A stretch of DNA of 15,276 nt from Bryobacteraceae bacterium (GTDB lineage Bacteria; Acidobacteriota; Terriglobia; Bryobacterales; Bryobacteraceae): the NCBI GenBank assembly GCA_025350445.1, contig JANXXV010000685.1, forward strand, positions 1 to 15,276, read 5' to 3'. Made by a program: the position numbers and the translations under genes. Shown here piece by piece: positions 7,919 to 15,276 of the stretch. The notes below the pieces were generated by a model. That model saw only the letters and a list, made by a program, of their open reading frames with translations, was not told the DNA's origin and did no database searches. Positions within the stretch are counted from its first letter, which is position 1. Each line of letters begins with the position of its first letter.

Positions 7919-8188
7919 CGCATCCGTATCGCGGCACTCGACAGCTATAGCGGGGAATGAGAAGAATACGGGACATCTTTCGATTTCTTTTTTCACGCGG
8001 AAGTAGTCTGCGACGATCTGGCCGCTAGCCTATGCAAACAATCTGGCATTGCCGTTCAGGAGTCCAGCAGATCCGAATCTGGAACCGGACTGGGGCATCG
8101 GGGTAATCCCAGCGCACAATGGACGTGGCGAACGTTCTACTTCACACCAGGAGATTTGTTCCGCCGGGTGTAAACTGCTACTCAGTGC

Positions 8189-8195
8189 AAAGGAG
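8189..8195 (+). promoter_or_regulatory. Shine-Dalgarno site deciding the GTG start at 8203
   Basis: AAAGGAG lies 7 nt before GTG 8203. No comparable site precedes the in-frame ATG at 8119, which would also place 28 extra residues before the Tat signal. Confidence 0.75.
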
Positions 8196-8202
8196 CCTCA
8201 CA

Positions 8203-8628
8203 GTGAACTATTCCCGCAGAGATTTGAGCCTGTTACTACCTGCCCTGGTGGCGGCGAACGCCGCAGCCGCCGAACCCGCCACGCTGCCCTCCAAGGCCTA
8301 CTTGTTCGATGAACTCACCGTTCGCAAGACAGGCGAAAACCGCTCCCGGGCCATGTTCAACGGCCTGACGCACAGCGGCTTCCCCGTGGAGATGCACCAG
8401 ACGGAACTGGCCCCCGGCGACGCACCGCATCCGCCGCATCATCATGTTCATGAGGAGATGATGATGGTACGGGAGGGAACCATGGAAGTGACAATCTCCG
8501 GCAAGGTATCTACTCTTGGCCCCGGTTCGGTTGCCTATGTGGCATCGAACGAAGAGCATGGCTGGCGGAACGTGGGAAAGACCCGCGCACACTATTTCGT
8601 AATCGCCCTGGGCCAAGGCAAACCCTAA
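8203..8628 (+). CDS. Tat-exported single-domain cupin
   Basis: 141 aa from GTG 8203. The N-terminus MNYSRRDLSLLLPALVAANA carries the twin-arginine pattern SRRDLSL and ends in an Ala-rich cleavage region (AAAAE), so the protein is probably exported folded, with metal already bound. Cupin motif 1 is clear: H79-x-H81-x3-E85-x6-G92 (within HHHVHEEMMMVREG). Motif 2 keeps H119-x3-N123 after G108 but has Ala and Asn where Pro and Gly are usual. The metal ligands H79, H81, E85 and H119 are therefore all present. Extra His at 76, 80 and 83 may add metal affinity. The substrate cannot be told: the fold serves dioxygenases, isomerases and binding proteins. It is followed 45 bp later by a small lipoprotein on the same strand. 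Confidence 0.88.
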   Translation: MNYSRRDLSLLLPALVAANAAAAEPATLPSKAYLFDELTVRKTGENRSRAMFNGLTHSGFPVEMHQTELAPGDAPHPPHHHVHEEMMMVREGTMEVTISGKVSTLGPGSVAYVASNEEHGWRNVGKTRAHYFVIALGQGKP

Positions 8629-8673
8629 ACGAAACAACATCGGCCGGTGAGCCTCTCATATCTGGGGGATTTG

Positions 8674-8937
8674 ATGCGAACCTGGCTTGTCATCTTTGCG
8701 GTGGCGGCTTCAGCCGCCCTTAGCGGTTGCACGTCCACAGTAGAGCAAACGGAACGGCCGCGGATCAACGATGCGGACACGGCTTCCCAAAAAGCCGGCA
8801 AGGTGGCTCACGAAATGGTAAAGGAAACCGACGAAGCGGCGCGGAAAGCGGGCACTGAAATTAAGAAGGCCGCGAAGGGATTAAAAGAAGGCTGGAAAGA
8901 AGCCGAGCACGAAGATCCTATTAAAAAGAAACCCTAA
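8674..8937 (+). CDS. Small Ala/Lys-rich lipoprotein
   Basis: 87 aa from ATG 8674, chosen because GGGGGA at 8664-8669 lies 4 nt upstream and because it places the positive charge of MRTW directly before the hydrophobic segment; a GTG at 8647 in frame would add nine residues. The lipobox is LSGC with Cys19 and Thr at +2. The mature 69 residues are hydrophilic and of repeated amphipathic-helix type, with KAGK, RKAGTEIKKAAKG and LKEGWKEA elements ending in IKKKP, similar in style to LEA-like or other small envelope stress lipoproteins. No family is assigned. Its TAA overlaps the stop of the convergent gene (8934-8937). Confidence 0.75.
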   Translation: MRTWLVIFAVAASAALSGCTSTVEQTERPRINDADTASQKAGKVAHEMVKETDEAARKAGTEIKKAAKGLKEGWKEAEHEDPIKKKP

Positions 8938-9773
8938 CGTTTCACCAGCGCCGCGATCGCTTTTCGCGTCTGTTCCAGCGTTCCGCGAACGGATTCCGCG
9001 GGTACGCTCTGGACGATGGGTGCGAACAATCGCCCTCCTCCGAATGGAACATCCCTGGTGAGCGTGATCGCCTCGCATTCGATGTACACTCCGTGATCCC
9101 GTTCTTCGAAGAACCAGTAGACGTTTAATCGCCAAAGCAAGCCGCGGTCGTTGCCCACCGGCAATTCGTGTTCTTTAGCGGACCCGGCGTCGGCTACCTC
9201 GGTGATCCGGGTGCTGTAGGCCTTGCTGTAAGCGCGATTGGCGTCGAGCGAAACGAATCGAATCTCCTGATCGGTATTGAGTACGTCAGAGAGGAAAAAC
9301 TTGGCTTTCACGATTCGCATATACACCACAAAGTCGTTTCCTTTGCGGGAGCGGACGTGAACGTCGGCAACTTCCGGATAAATCTCTTTGTGCCGCCTAT
9401 AGTCTTGCGTTACCGTCAGCGCATCCACCAGCGTGCCGCCGGGAATAAATGCGGCGCCAATAAAATCGTGGATCAACCCGCCTTTGACGGTGACGGTACC
9501 TTTGTCAACGGACGGTTCCACCACAACGACGCCCTGCGTCAACTTCTGATGACGCTGAGAGGCTTCGTCGGACCACAGAAATTTCTCTCCGCGATGGCGC
9601 GGCGCCAGACGGGCTTCCACACCGGCAATATGACGGTCAAAGGCTTCGACTGTTTCCTTCTTGAGTTCCACCCCACAAACAGCCATGGGGAATGCCAACA
9701 GAGCCAGGGCCACGCCAAAGCCCGTAGCGATATGTCGGCCATGTGTAATCCATTTCTGCCTCAGAGTAAACAA
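8934..9773 (-). CDS. Secreted protein, probably START/SRPBCC-like
   Basis: 279 aa if it starts at TTG 9773; a TGA lies two codons upstream, so translation cannot start earlier, and there is no ATG before the signal peptide. No good SD is seen, so the exact start is uncertain. Residues 15-34 (IATGFGVALALLAFPMAVCG) are a signal peptide. The rest is alpha/beta. Residues from about 170 on have a START-like look: VHVRSRKGNDFVVYMRIV, SKAYSTRITEV, RLNVYWFFEERDHGVYIECE, and a final helix VRGTLEQTRKAIAALVK like the C-terminal helix that closes the ligand pocket. That assignment is by resemblance only. It lies 32 bp downstream of the beta-lactamase-family gene on the same strand, likely in one operon, and its stop overlaps the convergent lipoprotein stop. 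Confidence 0.75.
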   Translation of the reverse strand: MFTLRQKWITHGRHIATGFGVALALLAFPMAVCGVELKKETVEAFDRHIAGVEARLAPRHRGEKFLWSDEASQRHQKLTQGVVVVEPSVDKGTVTVKGGLIHDFIGAAFIPGGTLVDALTVTQDYRRHKEIYPEVADVHVRSRKGNDFVVYMRIVKAKFFLSDVLNTDQEIRFVSLDANRAYSKAYSTRITEVADAGSAKEHELPVGNDRGLLWRLNVYWFFEERDHGVYIECEAITLTRDVPFGGGRLFAPIVQSVPAESVRGTLEQTRKAIAALVKR

Positions 9774-9805
9774 TCCTCATAATAGCTTCGCATGGATTGG
9801 TTGCC

Positions 9806-11629
9806 TTACGGCACGCAAGGCGTATCGGAAGGCCGGACGAATGTAACCTCGCGCAGTTTTGCGCCATCCCCAAAACGCATTTGCACTTCCACCGGGCCCC
9901 GGTCGCACTCAAATCGGACACGAGCTTGTTTCTTTCCGTCGCCGCTAACAGTCTCGCCCACGCGGCAGTTCCCATGAGAATTCCGCAACGCGGCCATCTG
10001 ACGCGGCAATTCCGGAATGGCTAACGCCTTCAGCCGTTTTGCTGAAGGCTTCCCGACCAGCGACGCCAACTCGTCCCCCGCGGCCTTCGTCTTTCCTTCC
10101 AGTCTCACTGCCGGCGTAAACCGCAGGAATTGCAATCGCGGAGGCATGGTGGGGGCAAGCGTGAACGCGGCATCAACAATTCCACGGTCGCAGCCAAGCC
10201 GAAACTTGCCGCGCAGCAGATTTTCCGCCTGGACTTCTCCAATCTGTCCGCACTGGCCCATATCGGCCTTGATTTTCCCGATCTCTTCCCGGCGCTGCTC
10301 AGCCGAAGTATCGAGGAACAAATTATCCGCGGCCAGCGCCTCGGCCTCCACATCGTTCCACTTGCTCCACAACCGCAAAATAGAGTCGCGAGTCGCCGTT
10401 AAGGCCGCGGAAGGCGGCAGCTCGCGCGGCCGAAGCGCGCCGGTCTTCCGCAGCGCATCGAACGCATCGTTCATGGGAGGCGCAGGTCCGGCGTACGTGA
10501 GATTGGCCATCGCAAACATGCCAACGCCGTAATCGGGAAGCCACATCATGTAACTGCCGAATCCAGGCAATCCGCCGCCGTGCCCTACAATGTGCTCGAA
10601 GCGGCAATCGGTTGAGATCCTCAACCCGTAACCGTAGCTGTTCACGCCCGCCTGCAGCGGTGCGTCCGGAGCCGGACGGCTCGCCGTCAGATTACTCGTC
10701 CGCGCGGCCCGCTGCATTTCGCGTTGGGAACTTCGCCGGACGGGTCCGCTCTCTTCGTCATCGCGCGGCGGATACGCTGATAGTTGGTACGCCACGTACT
10801 TGGCGAGGTCCCCAGCCGTAGTAACCAGCCCGCCCATCGCACCGAACGTGCCGTGCGCCAGCGAAGGCTCCTCCACATATTGATCGCCGATTTTCTTGTA
10901 GCCTATCGCGCGAACGCCGGCCGGAATCGTTTCCGGCTCAAGCGAGGACGCACGCATCCCGATCCGCGCCAGAATCTGCTTCTCGAGATACTCGCGATAC
11001 GGCACGCCGGAGGCCTTGGACACAATCCGCCCCAGCAACGCGAAGCCGTAGTTCGAATACCCGTAGGCGGTATCCGGCGCCGTGGAAAACGGAAGACCCT
11101 GTTGCAGCCACTGCGTCAACTTCTCTTCGCTAACAGCAAGCTGCCGATCGCCCCACGGATTGTCCTCGGGAAAACCAGCGCCATGCGTCAGCAGCTCTCG
11201 AATCCGGATAGGGGCAGTGTCGCGCGTAGGATACTTCCACTGCGCCATTTCCGGAATCCATTTTGCGGCAGGATCCTCGAGCGAGAGCTTCCCCTCGTCG
11301 CGCAGCTTCAAGACGGCAAGCACGGTGAAGCTCTTCGTCATGGATGCGATGCGGAAGGCGGTCTCAGGCGTTACGGCATCTTTCGATTTCCGGTCGCGCA
11401 CTCCGAAGGCCTTCACCAGAACCAGTCCGCCGTCGATCACCACGCCAAACACCATCCCCGGAATGCCCTTCTGCTGTTGAAATTTCTCGAAGAGCTTTTC
11501 GATTTCGGGAAACGCGGCTTCCAGTTTCGATCTCCGGGCCGGGTCTGTGAAACGCGGGACCGGCAAATTCTCCGCCGCGAAGGAGGGCGGCAACAGTCCA
11601 AGAAGGGCTACGGCTGCGGACAGTTTCAT
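9806..11629 (-). CDS. Secreted serine beta-lactamase-family hydrolase (class C/D-peptidase-like) with duplicated C-terminal module
   Basis: 607 aa. The ATG at 11629 has AGGGA 6 nt upstream. MKLSAAVALLGLLPPSFAAE is a Sec signal. Residues 35-395 are the Beta-lactamase (PF00144-type) domain: nucleophile motif S96-M-T-K99, Y191-S-N193, and H350-GGG in the place of KTG, as in esterases and D-peptidases of this family. The region 285-325 is a low-similarity insert. Residues about 415-607 form a C-terminal extension made of two copies of a roughly 95-residue unit. Each has a Cys, then 20 residues later a CDRG: C460/C480 and C555/C575. Family members cleave or transfer D-amino-acid peptides, esters or amides; the substrate is unknown. 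It probably heads an operon with the 9773 gene. Confidence 0.93.
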   Translation of the reverse strand: MKLSAAVALLGLLPPSFAAENLPVPRFTDPARRSKLEAAFPEIEKLFEKFQQQKGIPGMVFGVVIDGGLVLVKAFGVRDRKSKDAVTPETAFRIASMTKSFTVLAVLKLRDEGKLSLEDPAAKWIPEMAQWKYPTRDTAPIRIRELLTHGAGFPEDNPWGDRQLAVSEEKLTQWLQQGLPFSTAPDTAYGYSNYGFALLGRIVSKASGVPYREYLEKQILARIGMRASSLEPETIPAGVRAIGYKKIGDQYVEEPSLAHGTFGAMGGLVTTAGDLAKYVAYQLSAYPPRDDEESGPVRRSSQREMQRAARTSNLTASRPAPDAPLQAGVNSYGYGLRISTDCRFEHIVGHGGGLPGFGSYMMWLPDYGVGMFAMANLTYAGPAPPMNDAFDALRKTGALRPRELPPSAALTATRDSILRLWSKWNDVEAEALAADNLFLDTSAEQRREEIGKIKADMGQCGQIGEVQAENLLRGKFRLGCDRGIVDAAFTLAPTMPPRLQFLRFTPAVRLEGKTKAAGDELASLVGKPSAKRLKALAIPELPRQMAALRNSHGNCRVGETVSGDGKKQARVRFECDRGPVEVQMRFGDGAKLREVTFVRPSDTPCVP

Positions 11630-11688
11630 AGTCGATCCCTATATTGAAGCATGGGCCGACAGGGAATCTCCCGATAGTCTTCAATTCG

Positions 11689-11702
11689 CGATGATATCAT
11701 CG
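11689..11702. promoter_or_regulatory. 14-bp perfect palindrome in a divergent intergenic region
   Basis: CGATGATATCATCG is its own reverse complement. It lies 60 bp upstream of the beta-lactamase-family ATG and 49 bp upstream of the DUF1592 ATG, a typical operator place. TTCAAT (11680-11685) and TAGTGT (11703-11708) flank it at 17 bp spacing on the plus strand, as a weak promoter would, with the palindrome as spacer. Confidence 0.4.
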
Positions 11703-11750
11703 TAGTGTCAGAAATAACGATTCCGGCGAACCTGGCGCAAGAAGAGGTGG

Positions 11751-14114
11751 ATGCGAATGCGTGTTGAAGTGCGAAGCCTGATTTTTGCCTTGCCGGCGGC
11801 CGGGCTGCTGCTGGCGGCGGCCTCGTCCACTTCGAAACCCCCAATCTCCGGAAAGACGTCTGCTATCCAGGCGGGCACCGCCGCCAATTTCGACACTGCC
11901 GTAAAACCGATCCTCACCGAGACATGCGTTGGATGCCACAACGACCGCATGGCCTCAGGCGGGTTGAACGTACTGGCGTTTTCCACACTCGGGTCTATTA
12001 GCGAACAACGCGAGGGCTGGGAGAAGATTCTGCAGAAGATCGGCTCGGGTGAGATGCCGCCCAAAGGGATTCCGCGGCCGTCTGACGCCCAGATAGACGC
12101 GATGATGAAGTTTGTCCGCGGCGAGTTTGACTGGGCGGACCGTAACGTGAAGCCCGATCCGGGCCGGGTGACCGCGCGCCGCCTGAACCGCAACGAATAT
12201 TCGAACACCATCCGTGATCTGCTCGCCGTGGATTTCCGCGCCGAGAAAGACTTCCCCTCCGACGACTCCGGTTACGGATTCGACAACATTGGCGATGTGT
12301 TGACTATTTCTCCGGTGCTGATGGAAAAGTACATCAATGCGGCGGAACGAATTGCCGCCCGGGCCATCGGCGCCGATCCGCTACCCAAGCCGCTGGAAGC
12401 GCAGTATCACGCGAAAGATAAGACTATCCGCCGGCCCGACGTCAGCACCATTGAAGCCACTCACCGCGTCGAGTGGGACGGCGAATATACGGTGAGAATC
12501 GGCTTGCCCGGAGAACGCGCCGCCGATGCGAAGCCGGTAACCATGAACTTCTACATGGACGGAAAGCTGCTGCATTCAGCGCAAGTGGAAACCAAGCCGT
12601 CGAAGCTGGTTTATTTCAATCCGTATTCCGACGAAGAGATGCATCTTACGTTGCCCGAAGGCGACCACGTTTTCCGTGCGGCTTTCATGAACGACGATTT
12701 CGTAAAAGGATTGTCCGAGAAGGACGCCTACAACTCGAAGAAGAACAAGTTCATCGATTCCATCACCTTTGTTGGTCCATTTGCGTCGAAGACCGAAAAG
12801 GCGAGCCGTAAGAAGATCCTGATTTGCGATCCGAACTCCGGCCAGGCTTGCGTGGAGAAGATCGTAGCCACCGTGGCGAGGCGTGCCTACCGCCGTCCGG
12901 TGACGAAGCCGGAAGTGGCCGCACTGATGAAGTTCGTCGCCATGGCGAAGGCGGAAAAACAGACCACGGAACAAGGGGTTCAACTGGCGCTGCAGGCCAT
13001 TCTTGTATCCCCGCATTTCCTGTTCCGCATCGAGCGCGATCCCGATCCGAACGATCCCTCAAAGGTCCACAAGATTTCAGAAATCGAATTGGCGTCGAGG
13101 CTCAGCTACTTCCTTTGGAGTTCCACCCCGGACGACGAATTGCTGAGTCTAGCCGAAGCGAACAAGCTGCGCCCGCCTGGCGTTTTAGACGCGCAGGTGA
13201 AGCGCATGCTCGCCGATGAACGTGCCGCGGCGTTCGCCTCCAACTTCGCCGGCCAGTGGCTGGAAACACGAAATCTGGATAGCGTGAAGCCCGATCCGCA
13301 GAAGTTCCCGGAGTGGGGCGCGGATCTGCGCGACGCGATGAAGTCGGAAACCCGCCTCTTCTTTGAATGGGTCTTGCGCGAGAATCGCCCCATGTCGGAC
13401 TTCCTGGACGCCAGGTACACGTTCCTCAACGACAGGCTCGCCAGGCACTATGGAATCGCCGGAGTCACCGGCCCTGAGTTTCGCCGCGTGGAACTCACGA
13501 CCGATCAGCGCGGCGGCATTTTAAGCCAGGCCGCGGTGCTGACGGTATCCAGCTACCCCACCCGCACCTCACCCGTGATTCGTGGGAAGTACGTGCTCCA
13601 GAACATTCTCGGCACGCCGCCGCCACCGCCGCCGCCCGATGTTCCGGCTCTCGATGAGAAAGCCGTAGGAAGCACCGGGTCGCTGCGCCAGCAACTGGGC
13701 GTGCATCGCGCAAATGCCATTTGCGCCTCCTGCCATAACAAGATGGATGTGCTCGGTTTCGGTCTGGAAAATTACGATGCCATCGGCCGCTGGCGCACCA
13801 TGGACGGCAAGTTCCCAATTGACGCCAGTGGCACGTTCCCGAACGGGAAGTCGTTTACCACGCCGGCGCAGATGTCGGAACTTCTCAAAGGCAATCTACC
13901 GGAATTCTCCCGCTGCCTGACCGAAAAGATGCTGACCTACGCACTGGGCCGCGGCGTGGAGCGATACGATCGCAGGGCGCTGAACGATATCAACGCGAAA
14001 CTAGCCGCTGACGACTATCGTTTCCAAACGCTCTTGAATGAAATTGTGAGGAGTTTGCCATTCCAATCGCGGCGTGGTGAAACTCCGAAGAAAGATCCCG
14101 CGGCAAAACCTTAA
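11751..14114 (+). CDS. Planctomycete-type cytochrome c protein: DUF1587-DUF1595-DUF1592-DUF1588-DUF1585
   Basis: 787 aa; AGAGG precedes ATG 11751 closely, and the second ATG at 11757 is equally possible. Residues 9-24 form a signal peptide, so the protein acts outside the cytoplasm. Residues 47-122 are a PSCyt1-type domain with the haem site C59-VG-C62-H63 and GEMPPKG (100-106), whose Met is a candidate axial ligand. DUF1587 follows (RLNRNEYSNTIRDLL, 144-158), then a beta-sandwich insert at about 235-345, DUF1595 (ARRAYRRPV, 377-384, to PHFLFRIE), DUF1592 (ELASRLSYFLWSSTPDDELL onward, 446-565), DUF1588 (RGGILSQAAVL, the conserved GTPPPPPPPD, and a second C658-AS-C661-H662) and DUF1585 (residues 695-770). 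Function is unknown; a redox or electron-transfer role is inferred from the haem motifs. The DUF1552 gene follows after 15 bp. Confidence 0.95.
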   Translation: MRMRVEVRSLIFALPAAGLLLAAASSTSKPPISGKTSAIQAGTAANFDTAVKPILTETCVGCHNDRMASGGLNVLAFSTLGSISEQREGWEKILQKIGSGEMPPKGIPRPSDAQIDAMMKFVRGEFDWADRNVKPDPGRVTARRLNRNEYSNTIRDLLAVDFRAEKDFPSDDSGYGFDNIGDVLTISPVLMEKYINAAERIAARAIGADPLPKPLEAQYHAKDKTIRRPDVSTIEATHRVEWDGEYTVRIGLPGERAADAKPVTMNFYMDGKLLHSAQVETKPSKLVYFNPYSDEEMHLTLPEGDHVFRAAFMNDDFVKGLSEKDAYNSKKNKFIDSITFVGPFASKTEKASRKKILICDPNSGQACVEKIVATVARRAYRRPVTKPEVAALMKFVAMAKAEKQTTEQGVQLALQAILVSPHFLFRIERDPDPNDPSKVHKISEIELASRLSYFLWSSTPDDELLSLAEANKLRPPGVLDAQVKRMLADERAAAFASNFAGQWLETRNLDSVKPDPQKFPEWGADLRDAMKSETRLFFEWVLRENRPMSDFLDARYTFLNDRLARHYGIAGVTGPEFRRVELTTDQRGGILSQAAVLTVSSYPTRTSPVIRGKYVLQNILGTPPPPPPPDVPALDEKAVGSTGSLRQQLGVHRANAICASCHNKMDVLGFGLENYDAIGRWRTMDGKFPIDASGTFPNGKSFTTPAQMSELLKGNLPEFSRCLTEKMLTYALGRGVERYDRRALNDINAKLAADDYRFQTLLNEIVRSLPFQSRRGETPKKDPAAKP

Positions 14115-14118
14115 GGAG
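14113..14118 (+). promoter_or_regulatory. Shine-Dalgarno site of the DUF1552 gene, overlapping the upstream stop
   Basis: AAGGAG begins within the TAA stop of the preceding gene (14112-14114) and is 11 nt from ATG 14130, slightly long. The arrangement links expression of the two genes. Confidence 0.65.
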
Positions 14119-14129
14119 TTGGCACAACG

Positions 14130-15276
14130 ATGATTACCGGGAAGGCATTAGCAAGGCGAACATTTCTACGCGGTGTGGGAACCACGATCGCACTTCCGTT
14201 TCTGGATGCGATGGTGCCCGCCTTGGCGGCGGCGACACCGAAGGCCCCCGTTCGCATGGGTTTTGTCTACGTGCCGAACGGCATGGACGTCCGCAACTGG
14301 AACCTGGACTACGAGGGCAAGCTCGGCGAACTATCCCGCATCATGAAACCGCTGGAGCCCTTCAAGCAGGACATCCTGGTGCTGGGCAATCTCACGCACA
14401 ACAACGGACGCGCGCTGCTGGACGGACCTGGCGATCACGGCCGCTGCTGCGGTTCCTACCTTACGGGCGTGCAGCCGCGCAAGACGATGGTCGACATCAA
14501 GGCCGGCATTTCCTGCGACCAGATTGTCGCCAATCAGATCGGCAATAAGACCAGGTTCCCGTCGCTCGAGCTCGGCCTGGAAGATGCGCGCCAAGCGGGT
14601 GACTGCGATTCCGGTTACTCCTGCGCGTACACGAACAATCTCGCGTGGCGCAGCGAGACCCAACCGTTGCCGCCTGTTCTCGATCCTCGCGCGCTGTTCG
14701 AACGCCTGTTTGGAAACGGCATCGCCCTCAGTCCGGAAGCCCGCGCGCGCCAGAGCAAGTACCGCCGCAGTATTTTGGACTTCGTCACCGGCGACACTAA
14801 GAAACTGGAGACCAACCTCGGCCCAACCGACAAGCGGAAGCTGGAAGAATACCTTAGCTCCATCCGCGAAATCGAGCGCCAGTTGGAAAAAGCGGAGAAG
14901 GACAACGCGCAGATCGACCCGAAGATGCCGAAGCCGTACGGAGTTCCGGCCGACTTCGCCGAACACTTCAAGCTGATGACGGATATGTTGACGGTGGCGC
15001 TACAGGCAGATCTAACGCGAGTCTTCACCTTCCTGGTGACGCGCGAAGGCACGTCGCGCGCCTATCGCGAACTGGGAATTCCGGACGGCCATCACCCGCT
15101 CACTCACCACCAGAACAAGCCCGAGCTGATGGAGAAGGTATCGCAGATCAACACCTATCACGTGAAACAATTTGCCGGTTGGATGGAGAAGTTGAAATCC
15201 GTTCAGGAAGGCGACGGATCGTTGTTCGACAATTCCATGATTGTCTACGGCGCCGGTCTGACCGACGGCAACAAGC
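14130..15276 (+). CDS. Tat-exported DUF1552 protein (partial, 3' end off the right edge)
   Basis: 382 codons are open from ATG 14130 to the window end with no stop. The N-terminus MITGKALARRTFLRGVGTTI has a twin-arginine pattern (RRTFLRG), then ALPFLDAMVPALAAA as the hydrophobic and cleavage parts. The body agrees with DUF1552: RMGFVYVPNGMD (42-53), FKQDILVLGNLTH, DHGRCCGSYLTG, the paired acidic/Cys loop GDCDSGYSCAY, then LFERLFG, a helical segment around LEEYLSSIREIERQLE, and QADLTRVFTF. The end of the visible part, NSMIVYGAGLTDGN, is the usual C-terminal strand of DUF1501/1552-like alkaline-phosphatase-fold proteins, so probably only some 40-80 residues are lost. The family is linked to DUF1592 cytochromes in Planctomycetes and Acidobacteria; its activity is not known. 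The order here is the standard one. Confidence 0.95.
   Translation, partial: MITGKALARRTFLRGVGTTIALPFLDAMVPALAAATPKAPVRMGFVYVPNGMDVRNWNLDYEGKLGELSRIMKPLEPFKQDILVLGNLTHNNGRALLDGPGDHGRCCGSYLTGVQPRKTMVDIKAGISCDQIVANQIGNKTRFPSLELGLEDARQAGDCDSGYSCAYTNNLAWRSETQPLPPVLDPRALFERLFGNGIALSPEARARQSKYRRSILDFVTGDTKKLETNLGPTDKRKLEEYLSSIREIERQLEKAEKDNAQIDPKMPKPYGVPADFAEHFKLMTDMLTVALQADLTRVFTFLVTREGTSRAYRELGIPDGHHPLTHHQNKPELMEKVSQINTYHVKQFAGWMEKLKSVQEGDGSLFDNSMIVYGAGLTDGNK

Larger units (their letters stand above)
7827..8202. other. Divergent intergenic region between the unknown operon and the cupin gene
   Basis: About 376 bp without a supported gene. It holds the 9-bp inverted repeat (7849-7876), a short tandem run of CATCCA (7901-7918, three copies, with a diverged copy to 7926), an 8-bp palindrome GCTATAGC near 7945-7955, and a T-rich stretch near 7980-7993. 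Frames that cross it lack SD sites and carry no recognised motif. Promoters for both flanking genes must lie here, but I cannot place them with confidence. Confidence 0.5.

Noticed and set aside
8021..8175. Frame ending in WRTFYFTPGDLFRRV before a TAA at 8173-8175
   Set aside because: The ending looks protein-like and could be a gene remnant, but the sequence upstream gives no motif and no start, so a pseudogene call is not justified.
10784..11647. 287-aa plus-strand frame opposite the hydrolase gene
   Set aside because: The minus-strand gene has a signal peptide and all catalytic motifs; the antisense product is Arg-rich and motif-free.

Overview
The window looks like chromosomal DNA of an Acidobacteriota member, most likely of the Solibacter/Bryobacter type. 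The evidence is high G+C and two family markers. One is a secreted protein with the 'Solibacter' TIGR03437 domain at the left edge. The other is a planctomycete-type cytochrome (DUF1587/1595/1592/1588/1585) paired with a DUF1552 protein at the right edge. There are many secreted, lipoprotein and Tat-exported products. This placement is inferred from protein families; there is no rRNA gene here.

Layout. 1-2211 (minus): an orphan trpD (anthranilate phosphoribosyltransferase), then the N-terminal part of a secreted TIGR03437/Ig-like repeat protein that runs off the left edge. 2277-4710 (plus): sucC, sucD and ndk, each overlapping the next at ATGA, ended by a strong hairpin terminator. That terminator also lies against the stop of a convergent secreted DUF4440/SnoaL-like gene (4771-5202, minus). 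5532-7826 (minus): three genes I do not recognise, encoding a long helical exported protein, a lipoprotein and a small helical leaderless protein, with lower G+C than the flanks. This is the best candidate for an undescribed system. 8203-8937 (plus): a Tat-exported cupin and a small Lys/Ala-rich lipoprotein. 8934-11629 (minus): a large secreted serine beta-lactamase-family hydrolase with a duplicated Cys-containing C-terminal module, followed by a probable START/SRPBCC-like secreted protein. 11751-15276 (plus): the multidomain haem protein and the Tat-exported DUF1552 protein, truncated by the right edge.

How the genes work together. sucCD-ndk is a coherent energy unit: succinyl-CoA synthetase makes ATP or GTP, and Ndk balances the nucleotide pools. 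The DUF1592/DUF1552 pair is a recurrent uncharacterised extracytoplasmic module. The three-gene block has coordinated topology (exported coiled-coil protein, lipoprotein, cytosolic partner) and tight translational coupling, which suggests one envelope-associated complex of unknown function. No tRNA, rRNA, CRISPR array, IS element or attachment site was found.
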